A DNA stretch of 10,130 nt from DATLBY01 sp035526665 (GCA_035526665.1 DATLBY010000484.1:1-10130), one strand, 5' to 3'. Counted from the stretch's first letter, positions 1-5,995 are shown. Notes: generated from the sequence alone by a model not told the origin. Translations and numbers: made by a program.

Positions 1-2
1 GA

Positions 3-404
3 CAGCACTTCCCGATCAACCTCGACCCGCGAGCCGGACCCGCTTGGCGCCTCTACTGGAACGCCAAGAAGGAACTCACTCTCTATCCGTCCGTATGGAG
101 AGATAGCGATTGCATGAGTCATTATGTCATCTGGCGGAACAAGATATTCCTTTTTGGGCGATACGAGGATGATCTCGACTCGGCTCCTCAGCCTGAAGAA
201 ACGCTTGCTCTGACGGGCGCCGTCCGAGAGCTATTGCCGAAGACCGGTCTTGTTTCATTCTTTGAAATAGCTGAGGCGATTGGAGCGATTCCTTGGGATG
301 TCCTGATGGTATGTCGTCGCCTAGTGCGTACTGGCGTAGCGAGAGAAGGCACAGGCACAGATCGTGGATCGTTTGGTCGGGTAAAAGATCTAGGCACCGG
401 TTGA
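3..404 (+). CDS. DUF6527-like protein, 5'-truncated by window edge, with C-terminal helical extension
   Basis: The frame is open from base 3 and enters from outside the window, so the ATG at 114 is probably an internal Met: the codons before it already carry family-like sequence. Seen: a PINLDP...PAWRLYW stretch, then LTLYPSVWRDSDCMSHYVIW at about residues 27-46 of the visible part. This matches my memory of DUF6527, where a CxCG metal-binding segment (here off-window) is followed by a W-L strand, 'hPSV', and C-x-SH-Y/F-W-I. Function is not established. Members are often encoded beside ThiF/E1, E2-like and ubiquitin-like genes of bacterial conjugation islands, so such genes may lie to the left. 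Unusually, about 80 residues follow the core. They include a predicted helical stretch (LTGAVRELLP...FFEIAEAIGAIPWDVLMVCRRLVRTG) that could be a winged helix-turn-helix. No membrane segment is visible. The family call rests on motif recall only. Confidence 0.6.
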   Translation, partial: QHFPINLDPRAGPAWRLYWNAKKELTLYPSVWRDSDCMSHYVIWRNKIFLFGRYEDDLDSAPQPEETLALTGAVRELLPKTGLVSFFEIAEAIGAIPWDVLMVCRRLVRTGVAREGTGTDRGSFGRVKDLGTG

Positions 405-596
405 GGATTGTTCCATCCTTTGTTTGCCGTGGCCGAAGCAGGTGCACCGCTGTTGCCGAGCAGGAAGAATGTTGTGCGGGCTAACAAATCGCCCATGCGT
501 CTGCCGAGTGGCGGACTGAAATTGACCGCCAGCGAAAGGGATCGTCACCCGCATGGGCCGAGACTCCGGCACGGAAGCTCGATGAGTCACGCCGAA

Positions 597-615
597 CCCC
601 GGACTTGATCCGGGG
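597..615. repeat. Short palindrome CCCCGGA-CTTGA-TCCGGGG, alphaproteobacterial-type dispersed repeat
   Basis: A perfect 7-bp stem (597-603 with 609-615) encloses the loop CTTGA. The same core is familiar to me as a high-copy intergenic palindrome in many Alphaproteobacteria. Its copy number in this genome cannot be seen from one window. No T-run follows, so it is not an obvious intrinsic terminator for the gene ending at 404. Confidence 0.5.
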
Positions 616-699
616 GAAGGCGGACGAGTAGAGCCCGGTCTGCGCGTCTGCCCGGATTCGCCCACCGGCAGCTCCGACTGATTATGTAATCTGGAAGGC

Positions 700-714
700 G
701 AACAAAAGTAGAAC
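700..714. promoter_or_regulatory. LexA (SOS) box, GAAC-N7-GAAC direct repeat
   Basis: GAAC at 700-703 and GAAC at 711-714 are separated by exactly 7 bases. This is the reverse complement of the classical alphaproteobacterial LexA operator GTTC-N7-GTTC. It lies 75 bases upstream of umuD, the expected target of LexA, so I infer that the umuDC operon is SOS-induced. I do not see convincing -35 and -10 hexamers at good spacing around it. Confidence 0.7.
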
Positions 715-746
715 ATTGCCATCCCCCTGTGGTATGACTGGACTCA

Positions 747-767
747 CCAGGCCCCGCCCGGGCCTGG
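747..767 (+). promoter_or_regulatory. Perfect 8-bp hairpin in the umuD leader
   Basis: CCAGGCCC (747-754) pairs with GGGCCTGG (760-767) around the 5-base loop CGCCC. It ends 22 bases before the umuD ATG and 7 bases before the ribosome binding site AGAAGG (775-780). No T-run follows, so a terminator is unlikely. It could influence translation or mRNA stability, or be chance in GC-rich DNA. Confidence 0.4.
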
Positions 768-789
768 GTATGTAAGAAGGTTATCGACC

Positions 790-1233
790 ATGCCCCAGCC
801 TGCGACTGCTCCCCGTCCCGCCTTACGGTTCGTTACCCCGGCCAAGGCCGCGCTCAACCGGATACCTTATTTCCCGCAAGGCATCGCGGCCGGGTTTCCC
901 TCGCCGGCGGACGATCACGTCCAGAAGGCGCTGGATCTGCATGAGCACCTGATCAAGCATCCTGCCGCGACGTTCTTCGCCCATGTGCAGGGGGATTCCA
1001 TGAAGGACGCGAACCTGAACGACGGCGATCTGCTCATCATCGACCGGGCGGAAACGCCACGGCACCGGAGCATCGTCGTCGCGATCGTGAACGGCGAATT
1101 CACGGTCAAGCGCCTCTACAAGCGAAACGGGGAGATCAGGCTCATGCCGGAGAACAAGGCTTTCCCTGATATCGAAGTGACCGAGGGCATGGACGTCGAA
1201 ATCTGGGGCGTGGTCAGCCATATCATCCACTAG
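790..1233 (+). CDS. umuD: UmuD, self-cleaving subunit of DNA polymerase V (S24 peptidase family)
   Basis: UmuD is cleaved with the help of the RecA filament, and the product UmuD' joins UmuC to form the error-prone polymerase V. At 147 residues the length fits the family. Seen: an Ala-Gly scissile bond within IAAGFPSPADDH (A34-G35), the nucleophile Ser70 in HVQGDSM, and the general base Lys107 in EFTVKRLY. The Ser-Lys spacing of 37 is the same as in E. coli UmuD (S60, K97). The rest, including LNDGDLLIIDR and IWGVVSHIIH, is typical of the beta-rich LexA-like catalytic fold. The N-terminal arm is about 10 residues longer than in E. coli. The start at 790 has AGAAGG 9 bases upstream. umuC follows after 12 bases, so the two are probably co-transcribed under the LexA box at 700-714. 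There is no helix-turn-helix domain, so it is not LexA itself. Confidence 0.94.
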   Translation: MPQPATAPRPALRFVTPAKAALNRIPYFPQGIAAGFPSPADDHVQKALDLHEHLIKHPAATFFAHVQGDSMKDANLNDGDLLIIDRAETPRHRSIVVAIVNGEFTVKRLYKRNGEIRLMPENKAFPDIEVTEGMDVEIWGVVSHIIH

Positions 1234-1245
1234 GCGACTTGAAGA

Positions 1246-2514
1246 ATGCTGGCGCTGGTGGACTGCAACAATTTCTATGCGTCCTGCGAGCGCGTCTTCG
1301 ACCCTTCCTTACGGACCCGCCCCGTCGTGGTCCTGAGCAACAACGACGGCTGCATCGTCGCGCGCAGCGCGGAAGCGAAAGCCCTCGGGCTGAAAATGGG
1401 CGAGCCGTATTTCAAGGTGCGGGACGTACTGGAACGGCACAAGGTTGCCGTCTTCTCCAGCAACTACGCGCTCTATGGCGATATGAGCCAGCGCGTCATG
1501 AAAACCCTCCAGCAGTTTGCGCCCGAGGTGGAAATCTACTCCATCGACGAAGCCTTCTTGAACCTGGAGGGCTTCCGCGACCTCACTGACAGGGCCGCGC
1601 GCATCCGCGAGACGGTCAGGCAATGGACGGGGATACCGGTGAGCGTCGGCATCGCGCCGACCAAGACGCTGGCGAAAGTCGCCAACCATGCCGCCAAGAA
1701 GAAAGCAGGCTATAACGGCGTCTGCATGCTGGATATGCCTTCAGCCTGGGAGCCGCTGCTGAAAGAATTCGATGTCGGCGACGTCTGGGGCATCGGCCCG
1801 CAATACAAAAAATTGCTGAACAAACACGGCGTGAATACCGCGCTTGAGTTTTCACGACTGCCGGAGACCTGGCTCCGCAGGCATATGTCCGTCGTCGGCT
1901 CCAGAACCGCCAGCGAACTGAAGGGTCAGCCCTGCCTTGAGCTGGAGCTGCGTGCGGACCCGAAGAAGGGCATTACCGTCTCCCGGAGCTTTGGCAAGCG
2001 CATCACGGAATATCCGGAACTCTCGCAGGCGCTGGCGGCCTACGTCGCTCGCGCAGCCGAAAAACTGCGCCGGGAAAACCTCGTGTCAAAGCATATGCTC
2101 GTTTTCATGCACACGAGCCCGTTTGCGAAGGATGCTGCGAAGGACCCGTATCACGCGCCCCATATGTCCTTCGCGCTGCCGCTGCACACGAACTACACGC
2201 CGGAACTGGTCCATTACGCGCTCTGGGCGTTGAAGGAGATGTATCGGCCCGGCTATCGCTATATGAAATGCGGCGTCATCCTGACGGACCTCATATTGGA
2301 AGGCAGAGAGACCGGCGACCTGTTTGAGCGGCGCGACATCGCGCGCCAGTCGAAGCTGATGGCCGCCCTGGATCATGTCAATCAGGCCATGGGCCGGCGG
2401 ACGCTGTTCTATGCCGGCACCGGCATCCAGCAGAAGTGGACTGGCGCCTCCGCGCGCAAGTCACCGGCCTACACAACGGATTGGGAGAGCCTCATCCGGG
2501 TCAAGGCAACCTGA
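1246..2514 (+). CDS. umuC: UmuC, catalytic subunit of translesion DNA polymerase V (Y family)
   Basis: UmuC copies past DNA lesions in complex with UmuD' dimers, raising mutation during SOS. At 422 residues it is full length. Seen: Asp6 in LALVDCNNFYASCE and Asp101-Glu102 in YSIDEAFL, the three metal-binding carboxylates; the palm/fingers signature VVVLSNNDGCIVARS; VSVGIAPTKTLAKVANHAAK; the helix-hairpin-helix region DVWGIGPQYKKLLNKHGV; and the little-finger domain from about residue 240. GDLF at 357-360 sits where E. coli UmuC has its QLNLF sliding-clamp motif but lacks the leading Gln, so clamp binding may differ. The C-terminus GIQQKW...SPAYTTDWESLIRVK closes like the E. coli protein. The start at 1246 is 12 bases after umuD; the ribosome binding site is weak (GAAGA), which suggests translational coupling. 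No key residue is missing, so I expect an active enzyme. Confidence 0.96.
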   Translation: MLALVDCNNFYASCERVFDPSLRTRPVVVLSNNDGCIVARSAEAKALGLKMGEPYFKVRDVLERHKVAVFSSNYALYGDMSQRVMKTLQQFAPEVEIYSIDEAFLNLEGFRDLTDRAARIRETVRQWTGIPVSVGIAPTKTLAKVANHAAKKKAGYNGVCMLDMPSAWEPLLKEFDVGDVWGIGPQYKKLLNKHGVNTALEFSRLPETWLRRHMSVVGSRTASELKGQPCLELELRADPKKGITVSRSFGKRITEYPELSQALAAYVARAAEKLRRENLVSKHMLVFMHTSPFAKDAAKDPYHAPHMSFALPLHTNYTPELVHYALWALKEMYRPGYRYMKCGVILTDLILEGRETGDLFERRDIARQSKLMAALDHVNQAMGRRTLFYAGTGIQQKWTGASARKSPAYTTDWESLIRVKAT

Positions 2515-2646
2515 CATGCTCGCTTTGTTCCAGTTCAGGTGCTGCGCGTCGATCTTGCCCTAGTGCGCCTGTACAACGAGTTGGCATGAGGCAGCGTTTC
2601 AAGCAGTGGAGCTTTTCATCTACGTTAGGCGTCAGAATAGAGACTG

Positions 2647-3027
2647 ATGCCGGACATCCTTACCCGACTAAAGCAGAGCGTCGATGATCCCAAGTTGTTC
2701 GACCTCACGTATATCGACGACAAGACCGCCGCCAAAGCGCAATTCCGGGAAGCCTTCGAGGGCCTGTACACCGCCGCATACCTTGCCTCGCGCGGCGCGA
2801 TTGAGGACCCCGACGATCCCGCCTATGGAGTGGAGGCGCAGTACCCCGGCGCCGCGATATTCGAAGTTTATCCGTTGGCGGCCAGCGACTGGCTCGAAAG
2901 CATTCGCGATGCCCTTCATGCAGTCGCCACAAAGGCTGACGAAGAGGATCAACTGTTTCTGTCGTTCATGGAAGGCTACCTGATGTGCGGATGGGACGAG
3001 CATTTGCGGAAACGACGGGCGGCTTGA
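2647..3027 (+). CDS. Small acidic protein of unknown function
   Basis: I do not recognise this 126-residue protein. It has GC-rich third codon positions and a natural amino-acid mix, so it is likely real. It is acidic through most of its length (DDPKLFDLTYIDD, GAIEDPDDPAYG, TKADEEDQ) and ends in a basic tail (LRKRRAA). Residues 30-50 (AQFREAFEGLYTAAYLASRG) and the C-terminal third are probably helical. No signal peptide, membrane segment, cysteine motif or catalytic pattern is visible, so it is probably cytoplasmic. The start at 2647 has only a weak AGAG upstream. It lies 132 bases after umuC, likely as a separate unit, and is the last gene before the tRNA-derived site, so it may be the terminal cargo gene of the left element. 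Confidence 0.65.
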   Translation: MPDILTRLKQSVDDPKLFDLTYIDDKTAAKAQFREAFEGLYTAAYLASRGAIEDPDDPAYGVEAQYPGAAIFEVYPLAASDWLESIRDALHAVATKADEEDQLFLSFMEGYLMCGWDEHLRKRRAA

Positions 3028-3086
3028 AAAAAAATTTGTACCGATTTTGTACCGACACCCTGATTTTGATGCTTTTGACGACTTCT

Positions 3087-3164
3087 GTGACTTTGTGGAA
3101 TCAGCAAGTTACGGGACTTCAGAATCCTGTCAAGTTCGTGGTTCGAATCCATGTCGGGGAGCCA
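3087..3164 (+). other. Degenerate tRNA-like sequence lacking a matching 5' acceptor strand
   Basis: Read rightwards there is a D-arm-like piece (TTTG 3092-3095 with CAAG 3105-3108, loop containing GG), an anticodon-arm-like hairpin (CGGGA 3112-3116 with TCCTG 3125-3129, 8-base loop CTTCAGAA), a good T arm (CGTGG 3137-3141, loop TTCGAAT, CCATG 3149-3153), then TCGGGGA, G and CCA (3154-3164). The 5' acceptor strand should read close to TCCCCGA, but the bases at the right distance are TGTGACT. The anticodon loop has 8 bases rather than 7. I therefore read it as a tRNA remnant or mimic carried at an integration site, not a working tRNA. The 3' part (T arm, acceptor) is secure; the D and anticodon arms are weaker. 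Confidence 0.45.
3145..3164 (+). repeat. Attachment-site copy 1: tRNA 3' end (20-bp direct repeat)
   Basis: GAATCCATGTCGGGGAGCCA occurs here and again, without mismatch and in the same orientation, at 6068-6087. It covers the 3' half of the T loop and stem, the acceptor strand, the discriminator G and CCA. TCGGGGA-G-CCA fits bacterial tRNA-Asn best (5' strand TCCCCGA); the identity is inferred from the acceptor end only. It would mark the junction between two tandem elements. Confidence 0.7.
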
Positions 3165-3379
3165 TTCTGAAAGTTTGGGTTCTGAAGTGCTTTTCGCCCC
3201 GTCCTTTGTTGCACTTGCAGAGTCCAACGTGCCGGTGTCTGGAACGGTTCATGAAGGTTCACTTCTAACCTCCCTTGCTTCTATATTGCCCCGTTAACCA
3301 CCAATTCCAGGAGTTTGCGCTGTTCCCGCGCAATCTGCCGCTCGAACTCCCGGCAGGCAATGCTGGTCAACTTCATCAT
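3165..3379 (-). pseudogene. C-terminal remnant of a large serine recombinase, interrupted by a nonsense codon
   Basis: On the minus strand, from a Met codon at 3379, the frame reads MMKLTSIACREFERQIA, then REQRKLLELVVNGAI, a TAG stop at 3283-3281, then KQGRLEVNLHEPFQ in the same frame. This matches my memory of the C-terminus of large resolvase-type site-specific recombinases common in Acidobacteriota islands: a coiled-coil-like REFERQIA..QRKLL stretch followed by 'WKxGxLxxxxxxPF'. The stop falls where the conserved Trp is expected, so TGG to TAG is the likely lesion. The catalytic and DNA-binding domains are absent: upstream, the frame meets a stop after ten codons. Beyond PFQ the frame runs through the tRNA-like sequence to a stop at 3121-3119, giving a WIRTTNLT peptide typical of antisense tRNA translation. 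The remnant abuts the attachment-site copy, as expected of an island's own recombinase. Confidence 0.6.
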
Positions 3380-3747
3380 GTTGCAGCCGGCGCGCAAATC
3401 GATAAGCTACACGGATTCGATATTTCCGAATACGAAAGAAACGACGGTTCGGGCAGCGTGAAAACTGCTTTCAAGATTAAGTGGAATAGTTGATTGCAGC
3501 TAATCGGTTTTCAGATGCTCCGGCCGTATTTGGAAAAGAATCAATCCTTGGGGTTGGTGGCAACGGCGGTTCGGTTGCAGCAAAGCCTTATTTGTGCACT
3601 GGCCCTTGGAAAGCTGGGCCTATTGCGATAGAACTGTGTAACGCAGCAGCCTATCCCCGCACGATGGAGATAGAGTGATTGGAGCCGGGCGGGAGAATTT
3701 TGATCAGCCTGGAACGGCTACTGCTATTTCGCTAAAGGAGGGATCCG
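3380..3747. other. Degenerate spacer upstream of the secreted-protein gene
   Basis: I see no intact gene. Two short plus-strand stretches look protein-like: a frame ending at 3493 (...DISEYERNDGSGSVKTAFKIKWNS) and a 38-codon frame at 3514-3630 (MLRPYLEKNQ...CALALGKLGLLR). Both lack a recognisable family and may be fragments of decayed island genes. The only clear signal is the strong Shine-Dalgarno AAAGGAGGG at 3734-3742. Confidence 0.4.
3734..3742 (+). promoter_or_regulatory. Strong Shine-Dalgarno AAAGGAGGG
   Basis: It lies 5 bases before the ATG at 3748 and decides that start, the first codon of a good signal peptide. Confidence 0.8.
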
Positions 3748-5100
3748 ATGCGTTTGAGCTACCTACTTTGTGGATCCTTGTTGCTGAGTGCAGGCAACAT
3801 GGTTTGGGGTGCGTGCCAGGATGGCACAAAAAGCGGTTGCCGGATCAACGGCAAAGCCGGCACAAGAGAGTGCATCAACGGAAAGTTTGGGCCGTGCGAG
3901 GCGAATGAGCCTCCGCCACCGCCTCCCGTTACCGGCACGGTTTCACCGAAATACTATGTGCTGACGGTGATCTACGCGCCCCCGGGAACGGCTGGGGGCG
4001 GGAGCCAGAGTTCGGTGGCGTATGGCGATGGCAGCTCCTCGGGGACGAAGGTGTCGTCAAGCAAGTCGTTCAAGGCCGGCACGAAGGTTTCTGTGGAGGC
4101 GTCGGGCGGGATTCTGGGCACCGAGAGCAGCGCGGGGGTGAGCTTTGGCGTTTCGCGGAGTACGACGAGCGCGGATGAGCTGGATATTAAGAAATCAGTC
4201 TCGACGGAGATTTCCGTGCGCGGACCTGGGGTGGACGGAATTGACCATGATCGGGACCAGATCTGGCTGTGGCTGAACCCGAAGCTGAAGGTGACGATTG
4301 CCGGAAATGACGTGAGGTGGACAGTGCCGCCGGGCCAGACTGCGGATATCCAATTTGTGTTTGTGGGGCACTTGAAGAACCCGAGCCTGATGCCGCCCGG
4401 CGTGGTGCAGCGGCTGCAGGCAAACGGGATTACGCCGGCGGATTATCCGGAGATTCTGCGCGCGAATCCGATGGCGAACAATCCGCTAATTGTTGACGGG
4501 AAGAGGTATTTGTCTCTGTTTACGACCTTTCCATACCAGCCGCCTTTTGCAAAGGGCGACCCCGTGACGACGTTCAGTGCGACATTGAGCAGTTCGGCGA
4601 CGGAGACGACGACACAGACGCTGGAGAAAGAGTACAAGGTGGGGATGAAGCTGTCAGCGGAGGGCGGGTTTCCTGGGCTGGCGAAGTTGAAGCTGTCGTC
4701 GGAATCTGAATGGACTTGGTCAAACAAAAGTTCGAACCAGGTATCGGGCGGGACGGCGGAATCGGCGAAGGTGACTGTAGGAGGACCGTCGTTTGGGTAC
4801 ACCGGGCCGACAGACATCATGGTTTTCTACGACAGGCTGTATAAGACGTTTCTGTTCCGTCCCTTGACGGATCCGATCCGGTTTCAGGGTGTGCTGACGA
4901 GTACGGGCGGGCGGCCGATTGCGGGACGGGAGTTGGCGCTGACATTCAAGGGGCGGACTTACCGGACCGTTACCAATGCGCGCGGAGAATATCGGTTTCC
5001 GGTAGCGGTGGCCGGGAATGTGGAGTTCCGGACCGGCACAGTTACCCGGCGGGTGAATGTGCCGAGTAACCGGCGTAAGTTTGATTTAGAGGTGCAATAA
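3748..5100 (+). CDS. Secreted protein with Cys motif, proline hinge, two similar beta segments and carboxypeptidase-regulatory-like C-terminus
   Basis: The 450-residue protein starts with a signal peptide (residues 1-21, cleavage probably after VWG). Residues 22-50 hold four cysteines in a C-x7-C-x10-C-x7-C pattern with GTRECINGKFGPC, a small disulfide module known from other secreted bacterial proteins. A proline run (55-60) acts as a hinge. Two stretches resemble each other: 104-140 (SSKSFKAGTKVSVEASGG...SFGVSRSTTS) and 292-330 (LEKEYKVGMKLSAEGGFPG...EWTWSNKSSN). Both are serine/threonine-rich alternating strands, a texture seen in aerolysin/ETX-MTX2 pore-forming toxins; this resemblance is inference, not a family match. 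The middle (165-207) is more ordered beta (DQIWLWLNPKLKVTIAG). Residues 378-450 (FQGVLTSTGGRPIAGREL...NARGEYRFPV) look like a carboxypeptidase-regulatory/CNA-B beta domain. No catalytic motif is visible. It is the only intact gene between the two tRNA 3'-end copies, so it may be island cargo. Confidence 0.85.
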   Translation: MRLSYLLCGSLLLSAGNMVWGACQDGTKSGCRINGKAGTRECINGKFGPCEANEPPPPPPVTGTVSPKYYVLTVIYAPPGTAGGGSQSSVAYGDGSSSGTKVSSSKSFKAGTKVSVEASGGILGTESSAGVSFGVSRSTTSADELDIKKSVSTEISVRGPGVDGIDHDRDQIWLWLNPKLKVTIAGNDVRWTVPPGQTADIQFVFVGHLKNPSLMPPGVVQRLQANGITPADYPEILRANPMANNPLIVDGKRYLSLFTTFPYQPPFAKGDPVTTFSATLSSSATETTTQTLEKEYKVGMKLSAEGGFPGLAKLKLSSESEWTWSNKSSNQVSGGTAESAKVTVGGPSFGYTGPTDIMVFYDRLYKTFLFRPLTDPIRFQGVLTSTGGRPIAGRELALTFKGRTYRTVTNARGEYRFPVAVAGNVEFRTGTVTRRVNVPSNRRKFDLEVQ

Positions 5101-5131
5101 GAAGGCGCTTGGAGTTATATGGATATTCCGG

Positions 5132-5166
5132 CACCCCTACGCACCTTGGAAGGCTAGGGTGGTTTT
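5132..5166 (+). terminator. Probable intrinsic terminator of the secreted-protein gene
   Basis: CACCCCTA (5132-5139) pairs with TAGGGTG (5155-5161) with one bulged C. The loop contains an inner CCTT/AAGG stem, and GTTTT follows. It begins 32 bases after the stop codon at 5100. The T-run is short, so efficiency is uncertain. Confidence 0.4.
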
Positions 5167-5481
5167 CTGCGTTCCAATAGCATTCCCAGGCGCAGTCCTG
5201 CGTTCCGACGATATTAAAGCGTGGTAAATATCCGGCAATCGGACCCTGCACAGGCTACTCACCATGGCCTTTTTCTCCGCGCGGAGCTCCCGCATTCGCG
5301 CCATATGTGCCGCCCGTCGAACGGCTCTTTAGGCGGGCAGGCGGATTATTCCGCGGCCGCCCGCCGTTTCTTCTGCCTGATTTTGTATCCTTAGAAGCTT
5401 GGAGCGCGACCGCGGTGGCGTTTTTGGTTGGGGGTGCTCATGCCATTACCGCGCCGGCCAAATCCGCGCGGCCTCTGTGGC

Positions 5482-5995
5482 GCGGCAAATTTCTCCGACA
5501 CGCTGGAGGCTTACAATTTCGCGCTGCTGAACAAGCTGACCCTGGCGCAGGCAGAAGAATAGTGGACCGGCTCACCAGTCCCGGCCTGTCCGCCACGCCG
5601 CTCGACGCGTTTCACTGGCGAAATATCGTGTTTGAGCAGGACGGCACAGCACATTCTGGGCCCGAAAGAGACCGCGGAAATTCCATGTCACCGAGCACAT
5701 TCGGTTTCCCGGCCACTTCCGGCGCGCAGGCCAGAACCGGCCGACGGAGGACCAGCCCGGATTCGATGCGGAGTACGAGGCCTGGCTGAGCACGCTGGTC
5801 CCGGATTGGTTCCTCGACCTCGCAGCCGCGATTCTCCGCTTCAAATTGTGGGTGGAGGATGCGCCGACGTTCGCAGAAGAACGGCGCCTGGCACGAAAAA
5901 CCGCCATCGGTGCAACATCGGTACAGCCCGCCAGCTGCGGCTCACTGCAGCGTTCGTCAATGACCGCGCAGCTAGCCAATCGGGGCAGCAGGTGA
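5482..5995 (+). pseudogene. Possible frameshifted remnant of an unrecognised gene
   Basis: Natural-looking peptide segments run in order through three plus-strand frames. The first is ANFSDTLEAYNFALLNKLTL from 5485, ending at a stop at 5560. The second is VDRLTSPGLSATPLDAFHW from 5562. The third, from 5678 to the stop at 5993, includes KFHVTEHIRFPGHF and, further on, AEYEAWLSTLVPDWFLDL and KLWVEDAPTFAEERR. Their balanced acidic, aromatic and aliphatic content contrasts with the arginine/proline-rich alternatives in the same bases, which suggests one gene broken by at least two frameshifts. I do not recognise the family. Chance open frames in GC-rich DNA remain a real alternative. Confidence 0.33.

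Larger units (their letters stand above)
405..789. other. Intergenic region between DUF6527-like gene and umuD
   Basis: I see no convincing gene in these 385 bases. Open frames on both strands are arginine-, proline- and serine-rich, as expected of random GC-rich DNA. The right half holds a short palindrome (597-615), a LexA-type direct repeat (700-714), a leader hairpin (747-767) and the umuD ribosome binding site (AGAAGG, 775-780). Confidence 0.6.

Noticed and set aside
390..722. 110-codon minus-strand open frame antisense to the umuD upstream region.
   Set aside because: Its protein is low-complexity Arg/Pro/Ser around the palindrome and it overlaps the LexA box and the DUF6527-like gene end; no ribosome binding site.
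2590..2616. AAGC...GCTTTT after umuC as a possible terminator.
   Set aside because: Only 4 base pairs with a short T-run; too weak to call.
2560..2630. GTTAGGC near 2624-2630, shortly before the orphan gene, resembles the end of an integron attC site.
   Set aside because: No matching RYYYAAC partner in the right place (the left candidate is interrupted by extra bases), the intervening sequence does not fold as a long imperfect palindrome, and no second attC follows the gene.
2976..3227. 83-codon minus-strand open frame with MDSNHELDRILKSRNLL.
   Set aside because: The peptide is the antisense translation of the tRNA-like sequence, a familiar annotation artefact, and its start lies within the recombinase remnant in another frame.
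3275..3493. 72-codon plus-strand open frame.
   Set aside because: Its first half is antisense to the recombinase remnant; only the last ~25 codons look protein-like and they match nothing I know.
5307..5789. 160-codon plus-strand open frame in the decayed region.
   Set aside because: No ribosome binding site, Arg/Pro/Ala-rich ends and only a short central part that looks natural; treated as part of a frameshifted remnant instead.
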